The position numbers and the translations under genes were made by a program. From positions 1 through 64,000 of the forward strand of contig CAJUNC010000015.1 in NCBI GenBank assembly GCA_910587695.1: a stretch of 64,000 nt of DNA, given 5' to 3'. Positions 42,201-48,989 of this stretch are shown piece after piece; position 1 is the stretch's first letter; the number at the start of each line of letters is the position of its first letter. The DNA comes from an uncultured Lactobacillus sp. (GTDB lineage: Bacteria; Bacillota; Bacilli; Lactobacillales; Lactobacillaceae). The notes under the pieces are model-generated. The model saw only the letters and a program-made list of their open reading frames with translations. It was not told the origin of the DNA and ran no database searches.

Positions 42201-42836
42201 GTATTAGATCCAAGCGTTAAGTTACCAAAAGGTACACAAGTGGCATGGAAGACGCCAGTGGATACAAATAAGGCAGGTCAACAAACGGGTGAGTTGGAAG
42301 TAACATATCCAGATGGCACAAAAGATACCTTGCCAGTATCAGTGAAAGTCGGAACCGACGCTGAAGCAGTAACGCCAACGTTGAAACCAGAGCTAAAAGT
42401 TAAATTAGGTGAGAAGTTAGATCCAGCGGAAGTATTAGATCCAGGCGTTAAGTTACCAAAAGGTACAAAAGTGACATGGAAGACGCCAGTGGATACAAAT
42501 AAGGCGGGTCAACAAACAGGTGAGTTGGAAGTGACCTACCCAGATGGCACAAAAGATGAACTACTAGTTTCAGTGGAAGTAAGTATGGATGTAAAGAAAG
42601 AAACTTCATCAGAGAAGAGAGGTAAAGTAGGTAAAGAATTAAATCTGACTAAAGTTGGTGATCGATCAGGAGCTAGTGCTCATGTCAAAGTGAGAAAGTC
42701 TCAAGAACAAGACGCTGATAATAAACATGCTTTGCCACAGACAGGTGAAAAATCTTCTGAACGTACAACGGTTGTGGGAGTGTTCTTGTTGATGCTATTA
42801 AGTTTAGTTAGTTTTGGATATAAAAAGAAATACTAA
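33258..42836 (+). CDS. Giant LPXTG-anchored surface adhesin with Rib-like repeats
   Basis: A 3192-residue cell-wall protein. It begins with a YSIRK-type signal peptide (FAIKRLTVGVASVLISS). Residues of about 50-215 are a Ser/Thr-rich stalk-like stretch, and 218-620 form a folded, probably ligand-binding region. Near 625, SDGDTLPNLKEDSDSTDP looks like a calcium-binding thrombospondin type 3-like loop. From about 920 to 1730 come five long repeats, then 18 copies of a 77-residue Rib-like repeat up to 3100. A sorting signal LPQTGE, a hydrophobic helix and a basic tail close it. Sortase would fix it to the wall. The start at ATG 33258 has GGAAGGTGAG close by. Its GATC content is far below that of housekeeping neighbours. 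Confidence 0.9.
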   Translation: MLSKKNHYLQAQKFEAKQQHFAIKRLTVGVASVLISSTFAMYAGLHNAMAAETTSPQADTASETTTSGNETAKQEVVLSSPKQSERKMTSPTPVSEDLNNKNVTMAEENKTNDSSALATDKNSSTSSEHEDKVQKVATEDTSKEGERSSVTPNSSSANSAKQTETSREQTSTEKTPVATVDGTNSQAKAPKADLVVATPVPSSGEETTETVEQSSKEVSSQWQADASKALANKSGLYTPQLSYNRKWYSMTINPAMLTPEVMKGNAIPFTATIHRSTMTTISSPAYKLRLQLDARLADKVAQVSLSPEDHPNETVNFTQVKENNGAFTNIWEANVVYGRDGLFDGGVMDSGKPVVAKNGKIMLKDTLENVYPKLANIATEPLGYNGYVYDDSSKTALLATNNEGYVVGPNDPLVKVPVTSTEESKFIGAHSNVNYDPSVGKNGALVVYYQAQKSAMWSYSNDWQFQFHYTVDPNLLPYLEKKEDGAYTVELDKGVAGLGTADGSYGFEAITNNLINNIYKPLTYHSKLMQKVADLPLNLDGTGTLNPTNLNDFVQFNNTLLVGGRPVMVRLVYHLNKKLNDIYTEMLKKGTTGNNLLFSHYYSDPTGRMQKYSLATSVLSFNDSDGDTLPNLKEDSDSTDPYVSTPNVSNVYGDEKKVHGQLVFSNVEKNPQVVTVTDDKGNVLGKTEVTPTPFGSLAKAFPFDVTLNDQTLTADKEVTVRVSSKLGKSEDTVENSVPQRTVLQVKTGPVAVKDLKYPLNAVFLQEPKELIANHDVLPADATYSFVKKPDLSTKGTKDAVVKVSFLDKFDPNYRHEIEVKVPVKVEGVDLKDGQFTLKPLVMHVNEVNDDLRPLSLEELQSWHENDNSKVLSGQALRSLVKSITWSQSPSTKRVGQARGVVTVTTKDDKTMLADVPVNIVGATAKVDLTTPWGTPVAAKDALVDTDALAQFDKDGSPVEYAWKEPLDVTPTANADHVVHNTVVVTYGDKTKQDVPVVLTVGHSQASDFNVALAQVKVHYGQTVDPEVSLTKEQKAQFKVSQVTLDRPVMTTNLGNSTATVRVVFNDGSTTLVEMPVLVVGATAKTDVTTAWNVLPDPENLVNDTATLAQYAPTYTWAQRPNVTPAKEEAHEVFGTVDVTYPDKVVQPLPVVLTVSNSQATVFEKAPDKHLLPVVVNYGSVAPDAMAALTSEDKTRFDVTKVTFTTPVDTMVEGTKDVLATLTFADTSTTSLPVKVEVLGAKVKDNVETAWGKVPAAETTVSNVEQLKRFGTDYSWEKAPNVTPDAKGSHQETGTLLVTYQNGATQTVPVVVTVKKSDSEKFATAQVVLHPMTVNYGAKVTAREADKALTAEEKTNLKVTALSFKQEVVTSTTGERSYPVQLDFSDGSVLNSQVQVQVLGALAKSDLKTPWGTKVNAEDLVANVAELNRFGTSDHPVTYRWLAEPDVDPKEDQDHTVRGVVMVTYGDNATQQLPASFVVEPSDAERSANVLQGARTPLTVNYGAQVVAEQALGDFSAEAQKQAKLSAARFNEPVLTTELGTNNHLATLTFADGSTSVMELPVKVVGAQVVQGSKTPWGTLPDPSTVVTDLTELARFTPKYTWKVQPLVTPTATQDHHVKGELQVEFADGATQSVPVELDVAPSMAEKATKDLQTQLVTEDLKAVVPATDAQKGLTEEAKQAYSVTKVLFDLPVETNEVGEKDYEATVSFADGSNTKVLLQVRVVSQAEKYAPTVKAGLHVAVDDKLASSEVLDPTVVLPKGTQVAWKTAVDTSKAGQQTGELEVTYPDGTKDTLPVSVKVGTDAEAVTPTLKPELKVKLGEKLDPAEVLDPSVKLPKGTQVAWKTAVDTSKAGQQTGELEVTYPDGTKDTLPVSVKVGTDAEAVTPTLKPELKVKLGEKLDPAEVLDPSVKLPKGTKVTWKTAVDTNKAGQQTGELEVTYPDGTKDTLPVPVKVGTDAEAVTPTLKPELKAKVGEKLDPTEMLASEVVLPKGTQVTWKTPVDTNKAGQQTGELEVTYPDGTKDTLPVSVKVGTDAEAVTPTLKPELKAKVGEKLDRAEVLDPSVKLPKGTQVAWKTAVDTNKAGQQAGELEVTYPDGTKDTLPVSVKVGTDAEAVTPTLKPELKVKLGEKLDPAEVLDPSVKLPKGTKVTWKTAVDTNKAGQQTGELEVTYPDGTKDTLPVSVKVGTDAEAVTPMLKPGLKVKLGEKLDRAEVLDPSVKLPKGTKVAWKTAVDTSKAGQQTGELEVTYPDGTKDTLPVSVKVGTDAEAVTPTLKPELKAKVGEKLDPTEMLASEVVLPKGTQVAWKTPVDTNKAGQQTGELEVTYPDGTKDILPVSVKVGTDAEAVTPTLKPELKVKLGEKLAAPEVLDPTVVLPKGTQVAWKKAVDTSKADQQTGELEVTYPDGTKDTLPVSVKVGTDAEAVTPTLKPELKAKVGEKLDPTEMLASEVVLPKGTQVAWKTSVDTSKAGQQTGELEVTYPDGTKDTLPVSVKVGTDAEAVTPMLKPELKVKLGEKLAAPEVLDPTVVLPKGTQVAWKTAVDTSKAGQQTGELEVTYPDGTKDTLPVSVKVGTDAEAVTPTLKPELKVKLGEKLAALGVLDPSVKLPKGTQVAWKTAVDTNKAGQQTGELEVTYPDGTKDTLPVSVKVGTDAEAVTPTLKPELKVKLGEKLDPAEVLDPSVKLPKGTQVAWKTPVDTNKAGQQTGELEVTYPDGTKDTLPVSVKVGTDAEAVTLMLKPELKAKVGEKLDPTEMLASEVVLPKGTQVAWKTAVDTNKAGQQTGELEVTYPDGTKDTLPVSVKVGTDAEAVTPMLKPELKVKLGEKLAAPGVLDPSVKLPKGTQVAWKTVVDTSKAGQQTGELEVTYPDGTKDTLPVSVKVGTDAEAVTPTLKPELKVKLGEKLDPAEVLDPGVKLPKGTKVAWKTAVDTNKAGQQTGELEVTYPDGTKDTLPVPVKVGTDAEAVTLMLKPELKAKVGEKLDPAEVLDPSVKLPKGTQVAWKTPVDTNKAGQQTGELEVTYPDGTKDTLPVSVKVGTDAEAVTPTLKPELKVKLGEKLDPAEVLDPGVKLPKGTKVTWKTPVDTNKAGQQTGELEVTYPDGTKDELLVSVEVSMDVKKETSSEKRGKVGKELNLTKVGDRSGASAHVKVRKSQEQDADNKHALPQTGEKSSERTTVVGVFLLMLLSLVSFGYKKKY
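36017..38448 (+). repeat. Five long Rib-like repeats of about 160 residues
   Basis: The motif T-P/A-W-G/N occurs five times, near 36045, 36521, 36998, 37477 and 37976, with spacing of 476-499 bases. Each unit has a VTY-x-D/N strand, a V-x-Y-G segment and a closing L-x-F-x-DGS strand. At DNA level the units are well diverged, unlike the shorter repeats that follow. Confidence 0.8.
38449..42558 (+). repeat. Tandem array of 18 Rib-like repeats, 231-bp period
   Basis: The element YPDGTK occurs 18 times at a strict spacing of 231 bases (77 codons). Each full unit contains LPVSVKVGTDAEAV, KPELKVKLGEKL, LPKGTQVAWK and KAGQQTGELEVTYPDGTK. DNA identity between units is very high. The first unit is divergent in its first half and the last runs into unrelated C-terminal sequence. 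The short open frames on the minus strand here are by-products of the repeat. Confidence 0.95.
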
Positions 42837-42869
42837 AAATATTTTGAGTATTTCTTTCATATAGGATGG

Positions 42870-42907
42870 ACCCTCTAAGTTAGAAACGTAACTTAGAGGG
42901 TTTATTT
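42870..42907 (+). terminator. Terminator after the adhesin
   Basis: ACCCTCTAAGTTA (42870-42882) pairs perfectly with TAACTTAGAGGGT (42889-42901), followed by a T-rich stretch. Confidence 0.85.
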
Positions 42908-42997
42908 TTATAGTATACGTTAGTAGAATATTTTAAAATTTTAAATTGAAAAATACAAAAAAAACTAAATTATTCTGTATTTAAAGAGTTAAATAAT

Positions 42998-43040
42998 TGA
43001 AAACGCTTAGTTGCAAGAGTAAACTTAAGATGTATAGAAT
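42998..43040 (+). promoter_or_regulatory. cydA promoter with partial cre site
   Basis: TGAAAACGCTTAGT at 42998-43011 matches the CcpA-binding cre consensus TGWAANCGNTNWCA except at the last two positions. It touches a promoter TTGCAA (43011-43016), an 18-base spacer and TAGAAT (43035-43040). Carbon catabolite repression of the cytochrome bd operon by CcpA is therefore plausible. No clear Rex box is seen. Confidence 0.5.
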
Positions 43041-43076
43041 TTACTATGGAATAATTTTTAGAATGGAGGGATAAGA

Positions 43077-44507
43077 ATGGATATTGTAGATTTAGCCCGT
43101 TTTCAATTTGCGATGACAACGGTCTTTCACTTCTTTTTTGTACCGTTTTCGATCGGAACGGCGTTTGTAGTTGCAATTTTAGAAACAGTCTATGTCCGCA
43201 CGAAGGATGAAGCTTATAAAAAATTAGCTAAATTCTGGGGTAATATCTTCTTATTGAGTTTTGCTGTTGGTGTTGTTACCGGGTTGATCCAAGAATTTCA
43301 ATTTGGGATGAACTGGTCTGATTATTCTCGCTTTATGGGAGATATTTTTGGGGCACCACTAGCTTTAGAAGCTTTATTATCATTTTTTATTGAATCTACG
43401 TTCATCGGTCTTTGGATGTTTACTTGGGATCGAGTAAAGAAAGGGACGCACTTATTTTTCATGTGGATGGTCTGTTTTGGCACACTGACCTCTGCACTGT
43501 GGATATTAGCAGCTAACTCATTTATGCAACATCCAGTGGGTTATGCGATCAAAGGTGGTCGTGCAGAAATGGTCGATTTCTTTGCATTACTGACGAATCC
43601 ACAGCTTTGGTTTGAATATGGACATGTTATTTTAGCAGCTTTGACAATGGGAGGAGTTATCCTTGCTGGATTGACGGCTTTCCAAATGTTAAAGAAAGAT
43701 ACTACTAAAGAAGCTAAAGTTCTCTATAAAAAATCAATGCGCCTTGGTCTTTGGATGGCAATGATCTTTTCAGTTGGCACGATCTTGGTCGGTGACTTCC
43801 AGATGAAATATCTGGTAACTGAACAACCGATGAAGTTTGCTGCAACAGAAGCTATCTACGAAACAACAGAAGATCCTGCACCGTGGACTGCAGTAGGGAT
43901 CGCAGATACTAAGAATCATACTGTTAAGTATAAAGTTGATATTCCAGTTCTTTTGAGCTTGTTATCCTATAACAAACCATCTGGTTCAGTTAAGGGGATG
44001 GATGAGATCAATGCTGAGATGAAAGAGAAGTATGGTACAACGATCGATGGGACTAAGATGGATTATATCCCACCGGTAAACACACTTTTCTGGAGTTTTA
44101 GAGTAATGGCTGGCTTTGGAGCCTGGATCATTTTAGTCTCCTTTGTTGGTTTATTGATGACACGTAAAAAGAAGGAGACATTATACCAGCGACGGTGGAT
44201 GCTATGGGCATTAGCACTTACGACATTTGTACCGTTTATTGCTAATACTGCTGGGTGGTTCATTACTGAATTTGGACGTTATCCATGGACTGTTTACGGT
44301 CTTTTTACGATCCAACAAAGTGTTTCACCTAATGTATCGGCAACCTCTCTGCTGATCTCAAATATCGTTTACTTCACGCTCTTTACGACTTTAGCGATCG
44401 TAATGATCGGACTGGTAAAACGTCAATTGAGAAATGATCCGACCCAAATGCAAGGTCATGGTTATGCCCAAAAGATCTTAGATCCATTTGATAAGGGGGC
44501 GTTTTAA
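43077..44507 (+). CDS. cydA: Cytochrome bd quinol oxidase subunit I
   Basis: A 476-residue membrane protein that carries hemes b558, b595 and d and oxidises menaquinol while reducing oxygen to water. It begins VDLARFQFAMTTVFHFFFVPFSIG, with the heme-ligand His near residue 20. It contains GWFITEFGRYPWTVYG, EFQFGMNWSDYSRFMGDIFG and the quinol-loop region. Length is in the short Q-loop class usual for Firmicutes. A GGAGGGATAAG site precedes ATG 43077. First gene of cydABDC; lactobacilli need exogenous heme to use it. Confidence 0.96.
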   Translation: MDIVDLARFQFAMTTVFHFFFVPFSIGTAFVVAILETVYVRTKDEAYKKLAKFWGNIFLLSFAVGVVTGLIQEFQFGMNWSDYSRFMGDIFGAPLALEALLSFFIESTFIGLWMFTWDRVKKGTHLFFMWMVCFGTLTSALWILAANSFMQHPVGYAIKGGRAEMVDFFALLTNPQLWFEYGHVILAALTMGGVILAGLTAFQMLKKDTTKEAKVLYKKSMRLGLWMAMIFSVGTILVGDFQMKYLVTEQPMKFAATEAIYETTEDPAPWTAVGIADTKNHTVKYKVDIPVLLSLLSYNKPSGSVKGMDEINAEMKEKYGTTIDGTKMDYIPPVNTLFWSFRVMAGFGAWIILVSFVGLLMTRKKKETLYQRRWMLWALALTTFVPFIANTAGWFITEFGRYPWTVYGLFTIQQSVSPNVSATSLLISNIVYFTLFTTLAIVMIGLVKRQLRNDPTQMQGHGYAQKILDPFDKGAF

Positions 44508-45533
44508 ATGAGTTTCTTACAAATTTTATGGTTTATCTTGATCGGCGTCCTATTTGCAGGCTTTTTCTTCCTCGATGGATTTGATTTTGGGGTTGGAATG
44601 GCTACACGTTCATTAGCTCACAATGAGGATGAACGCTCACAGATCATCGAAACGATCGGGCCTGTTTGGGATGGAAATGAAGTTTGGTTGATCACAGCAG
44701 GTGGGGCGATGTTTGCCTCATTTCCATATTGGTATGCTACATTGTTTAGTGGCTATTACTTGATCTTATTGATGATCTTAGTCGGTCTGATAATTCGTGG
44801 TGTTTCTTTTGAGTTTAGAACGGCTAGTGATCCAAAGAAACAGCATATTTGGAGCACTGCTTTAGCAGCAGGAAGTTTGATCGTACCATTTTTCTTGGGT
44901 GTTATGTTTGTTTCGATGATCCAAGGAATGCCGATCGATGCAAATGGAAACATGAATGCAGGGTTCTTTGATTACTTTAATGTAATGTCTATCGTTGGTG
45001 GGGTAGCGTTAGTCTTATTGACCTATCTACACGGCTTAAATTACATTGCGTTAAAGACCCTTGGTGATATCAGAGAACGTGCACGCAATTATGCAGAATT
45101 TCTCTATTGGATCTTATATGTTGGCTTGGTAGTTTTTGCGGTATTGTTATTCTTCCAGACCGATTTCTTCCAAGTTCGTCCGATCGGAACGTTGATCACT
45201 GTTCTTTTGATCGTTATCTTTGCCGTTTTAGGACATGTAGCAACATTTAAGGGTAATGAGATGTTGGCGTTTATTTCAAGTGGTCTGACGATGGTCTCTT
45301 TGGTCGCAATGATCTTTGTGGGGATGTTCCCACGTGTGATGATCTCTAGCTTGGGTGATAAATACGATCTCTTGATCCAAAATGCTTCATCGACTTCATA
45401 CACTTTGACAGTGATGACGATCGCAACGATCTGCTTGTTGCCATTTGTTTTGGCATATACGATCTGGTCTTACTGGATCTTTAGAAAGCGGATCGCACTT
45501 CCAGTTGTGCATACAGCGGAGGTAGTCAAATAA
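44508..45533 (+). CDS. cydB: Cytochrome bd quinol oxidase subunit II
   Basis: A 341-residue polytopic partner of CydA with eight or nine helices. It has LDGFDFGVGMATRSLAHNEDERSQIIETIGPVWDGNEVWLITAGGAMFASFP, the CydB family signature, and TYLHGLNYIALKT later. Its ATG follows the cydA stop with no gap, so the two subunits are coupled in translation. Its stop overlaps the next gene by one base (TAATG). Confidence 0.96.
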   Translation: MSFLQILWFILIGVLFAGFFFLDGFDFGVGMATRSLAHNEDERSQIIETIGPVWDGNEVWLITAGGAMFASFPYWYATLFSGYYLILLMILVGLIIRGVSFEFRTASDPKKQHIWSTALAAGSLIVPFFLGVMFVSMIQGMPIDANGNMNAGFFDYFNVMSIVGGVALVLLTYLHGLNYIALKTLGDIRERARNYAEFLYWILYVGLVVFAVLLFFQTDFFQVRPIGTLITVLLIVIFAVLGHVATFKGNEMLAFISSGLTMVSLVAMIFVGMFPRVMISSLGDKYDLLIQNASSTSYTLTVMTIATICLLPFVLAYTIWSYWIFRKRIALPVVHTAEVVK

Positions 45534-47257
45534 TGGTCGATAAACTGCTGTTTAAACTGGCAGGAATAAGACAGATCATGGTAAAGCTTGCAGGACTCTC
45601 GTTTCTGCAAGCTTTACTTATCATAGGGCAAGCTTTATTTTTAAGTGCTACTTTGACTGATCTGTGGTTGGGAAAGTCACTGAAGAGTCAAGTATTCAAT
45701 ATTTGTGCTTTTTCGGTCTGTTTTATCCTGCGTCAAGGAATAGATCTGATCGATGCCAAATTACTAGATGATTATGCGCGGCAAAGTGCTAAAGAAATGC
45801 GTAAACGATTGTTGGAGAAGATATTTATTCTAGGGCCTGGAGTGGTCCAAACTCAAGGAACAGGTAATTTAGTAACTTTGACTTTGGATGGTATCTTTCA
45901 AGTAGAAAATTACATCAAATTATTATTGAGTAAAATGATGAGCATGGCGATCGTGCCAGTCTTGATCTTGTTAGTAACATTTTGGATGGATATTACTTCT
46001 GGGATCATTATGTTGTTAGTGTACCCCTTGATCGTTTTATTCATGGTCATTTTAGGCTTTGCGGCCAAAGCTAAAGCTGATCGTCAATTTTCGACGTTTC
46101 AACGCCTATCCAATCATTTTATCGATTCTCTCCGGGGCATTGATACCTTAAAGTATTTTGGCTTGAGTAAGCGATATTCTAAGAGTGTTTATCGTTCAAG
46201 CGAAAACTTTCGAAAGACTACGATGCAGACATTGCGCGTAGCCATGTTATCAACTTTTGCGCTCGATTTCTTTACGACTTTATCGATCGCTGTTTTGGCT
46301 GTCTTTTTAGGGTTGAGATTGATCGATCAACAAATGTCACTTTTCTATGGTCTATCGATCTTGATCTTAGCGCCTGAATATTTCTTGCCGATCAGAAATT
46401 TTGCTAATGACTATCATGCTACCCTGAATGGTAAGAACTCATTTCATGCGATCGCTAAGATCATCCATACACCACTACCTAAAGTGTCTGAAGTCAAATT
46501 GGCTTCGTGGCAAGCAAAAGATAGCTTCAAAGCCAAACAAGTGGGTTTTAGCTATGATGAACAAAATGGGATCGCGCCTGTGAGTTTTACGGTCAAAGGC
46601 TATCAAAAAGTTGGGATCATTGGCATGAGTGGTTCAGGTAAAACGACTTTGATCAATTTGTTAAGTGGATTCTATATGCCTAGCACAGGTGAGTTTACTG
46701 TTCAAGGGCATAAATTACCTAATTTAGATCTAGCTGACTGGCGCAAACAAGTGCTTTATATCCCCCAATCGCCTTATGTTTTTTCAGACACTTTACGAAA
46801 AAACATCGCATTTTATACGCCAAATGTTTCGGATGAAGAGATCTATGAAGCGATCAAAGTAGTCGGCCTTGAGCGCTTAGTCGCTGAGTTGCCTGAAGGC
46901 TTGGACACTAAGATCGGGAGTGGAAAACGTGCACTTTCAGGTGGACAAGCCCAACGGATCGCTTTAGCGCGTGCATTTTTGGATAAAAAACGCAAGATCA
47001 TGATCTTTGATGAGCCGACTGCACACTTAGACATCGAGACTGAATTGGAATTAAAAGAAAAAATGATGCCATTGATGCAAGATCGTTTAGTTTTCTTTGC
47101 TACACATCGTCTGCATTGGATGCACCAAATGGACTATATCTTGGTCATGGATGAAGGGAAATTAGTTGAAAGTGGTACTTATGCAGAACTTTTAGCTAAA
47201 AATGGATACTTCTGTAAGTTATTAAGTGAAATGAGGGGGGATACAGATGCTAAATAA
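45533..47257 (+). CDS. cydD: Thiol/heme-related ABC exporter subunit CydD
   Basis: A 574-residue fused permease-ATPase needed to assemble cytochrome bd, by exporting cysteine or glutathione-like thiols or loading heme. Walker A is GMSGSGKTTLINL near residue 365, the signature is LSGGQAQRIALARAF, Walker B is IMIFDEPTAHLD, and the H-loop is ATHRLHW. Its start ATG overlaps cydB by one base. It overlaps the next subunit by 11 bases. Which of the pair is named CydC or CydD differs between annotations; I follow gene order. Confidence 0.9.
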   Translation: MVDKLLFKLAGIRQIMVKLAGLSFLQALLIIGQALFLSATLTDLWLGKSLKSQVFNICAFSVCFILRQGIDLIDAKLLDDYARQSAKEMRKRLLEKIFILGPGVVQTQGTGNLVTLTLDGIFQVENYIKLLLSKMMSMAIVPVLILLVTFWMDITSGIIMLLVYPLIVLFMVILGFAAKAKADRQFSTFQRLSNHFIDSLRGIDTLKYFGLSKRYSKSVYRSSENFRKTTMQTLRVAMLSTFALDFFTTLSIAVLAVFLGLRLIDQQMSLFYGLSILILAPEYFLPIRNFANDYHATLNGKNSFHAIAKIIHTPLPKVSEVKLASWQAKDSFKAKQVGFSYDEQNGIAPVSFTVKGYQKVGIIGMSGSGKTTLINLLSGFYMPSTGEFTVQGHKLPNLDLADWRKQVLYIPQSPYVFSDTLRKNIAFYTPNVSDEEIYEAIKVVGLERLVAELPEGLDTKIGSGKRALSGGQAQRIALARAFLDKKRKIMIFDEPTAHLDIETELELKEKMMPLMQDRLVFFATHRLHWMHQMDYILVMDEGKLVESGTYAELLAKNGYFCKLLSEMRGDTDAK

Positions 47258-48989
47258 GTTATCATTTTTTAAAGCTTTGCAACATGATAGCTGGGTCAAG
47301 CCGTTTTTGAAGCACTATAAAAAAACGCTTTGGCTGGCGATCTTCCTTGGCATTTTAACTTTTATCTGTGCAGGGGGCTTAATGTTTACTAGTGGATATC
47401 TGATCACAAAATCAGCGACACCACCGGAAAATATCTTATTAGTCTACGTTCCGATCGTTTTGACGAGGGCATTTGGGATCTTTCGCCCATTATTGCACTA
47501 TTTAGAACGGTTGACCAGCCATAACTGGGTCTTTAAGATGACCTCAGAATTTCGGCGCAAGATGTATGATGCTTTGGAACGAGATGCGGTCTTTTTCAAT
47601 AACAAATATCGCTTGGGAGATATCTTAGGCCTGTTATCAGAAGATGTTGCCCATATTCAAAATCTATATTTACGGACACTTTTCCCATATTTTACAGTCT
47701 GTGGACTTTATGTTTTTATCATTGTTGGTTTAGGCGTGATCTCACCTTTGTTTGCTTTATGGATGCTTGTATTATACGGGCTGTTGATCTTTGCGCTCCC
47801 ACTTTGGTCAGTTGTTGTCAATGGGGCACGCCAAGAGTACGAAAAGCAGATCAAAAATGCGTTGTACCTTGATCTTACCGATAATGTCTTGGGGGTCTCG
47901 GACTGGATCTTTTCGGAACGTGCCAATGATTATCGTAAACGACACGAGGAAAATGAAGCTAAATTGCTTATGACGCAAGCAAAAATGCGAAAATTTGAAC
48001 GTCGCCGAGACCTAGTGGGACAATTTATCTTTTTAGCGATCGTTGTTAGTTTGATCATTTGGGCTTCAGGTCGTTTTGGTGGCACTGAGACTGATTCGAT
48101 CAACTGGATCGCAGCATTTGTGCTCTGCGTTTTTCCTTTGGCAGATGCCTTTATGCCACTGCCAACAGCTGCACAAGAGACAAATGTGTATTTAGATTCG
48201 ATCAAGCGCTTGAATGCTTTGCCACGTCCAGAAGAACGTAAAAAAGCACCGGAAGTTACAGCACCCTATGAACTGCAAGTTAAAGACTTGGTATATGCTT
48301 ATGCCGATGGACACCATAATGTGTTGAATGGGATCAACTTAAAAATAAGTCCAGGTGAAAAGTTGGCAATTTTAGGTCGAAGTGGCTCAGGAAAAAGTAC
48401 CCTAGCTAGTTTATTGCGGGGAGATCTAACTCCAACAGCCGGTTCAGTGACTTTAAATGCGGTCAAAACGACAGAATTTGGTGATGATATTGCTAAATAT
48501 ATCGGTGTTATCCACCAAACGCCATATCTTTTCAATACGACTGTGGTCAATAATATCCGGATCGGTAATGAAGATGCTAGTGATGAAGAAGTTTGGGATG
48601 TTTTAGAGCGAGTAGGCCTGAAAAAATTGATAAAAAAACTGCCTCAAGGACTGGAAACGATGGTCGATGAGGCAGGATTGAGATTTTCAGGTGGTGAAAG
48701 ACACCGGTTGGCTTTAGCGCGGATCTTATTAAAAGATGCGCCGATCATCATTTTGGATGAACCGACAGTCGGACTTGACCCGATCACCGAACGCGCTTTA
48801 GTTAAGACATTCATGGATGTCTTACAGGACAAGACTTTGATCTGGATCACACACCATCTCCAAGGAGTCGAGCATGTAGATCAGATAGTCTTTATCGAAG
48901 AGGGTCAGATCGAACTACAAGGAGCTCCTAAACAGCTGGCTGACAATAAGCGTTATCAAAAGCTTAAACAAGTCGATGAAGGCTATTGA
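47247..48989 (+). CDS. cydC: Thiol/heme-related ABC exporter subunit CydC
   Basis: A 580-residue fused permease-ATPase and partner of the preceding gene. The N-terminal GGLMFTSGYLITKSATPPENILLVYVPIVLTRAFGIFRPLLHYLERLTSHN is the CydC signature region. Walker A is GRSGSGKSTLAS, the signature is FSGGERHRLALARIL, and Walker B is IIILDEPTVGLDP. It ends in TGA that abuts the stop of the convergent polyprenyl synthase gene inside the palindrome TGATCA, so no terminator separates the two. Confidence 0.92.
   Translation: MLNKLSFFKALQHDSWVKPFLKHYKKTLWLAIFLGILTFICAGGLMFTSGYLITKSATPPENILLVYVPIVLTRAFGIFRPLLHYLERLTSHNWVFKMTSEFRRKMYDALERDAVFFNNKYRLGDILGLLSEDVAHIQNLYLRTLFPYFTVCGLYVFIIVGLGVISPLFALWMLVLYGLLIFALPLWSVVVNGARQEYEKQIKNALYLDLTDNVLGVSDWIFSERANDYRKRHEENEAKLLMTQAKMRKFERRRDLVGQFIFLAIVVSLIIWASGRFGGTETDSINWIAAFVLCVFPLADAFMPLPTAAQETNVYLDSIKRLNALPRPEERKKAPEVTAPYELQVKDLVYAYADGHHNVLNGINLKISPGEKLAILGRSGSGKSTLASLLRGDLTPTAGSVTLNAVKTTEFGDDIAKYIGVIHQTPYLFNTTVVNNIRIGNEDASDEEVWDVLERVGLKKLIKKLPQGLETMVDEAGLRFSGGERHRLALARILLKDAPIIILDEPTVGLDPITERALVKTFMDVLQDKTLIWITHHLQGVEHVDQIVFIEEGQIELQGAPKQLADNKRYQKLKQVDEGY

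Noticed and set aside
38455..42213. Several open frames of 60-265 codons on the minus strand of the adhesin array, with Leu-rich products such as CHLDRSLPTHPFVGLP
   Set aside because: They recur with the 231-bp period of the adhesin repeats, have no ribosome binding sites and lie entirely inside a real gene on the other strand. They are a by-product of repeat composition.
36000..42600. CRISPR array, because of the regular repeats
   Set aside because: The period is 231 bp, the units are coding in one frame throughout, and there are no short palindromic repeats with unique spacers or cas genes.
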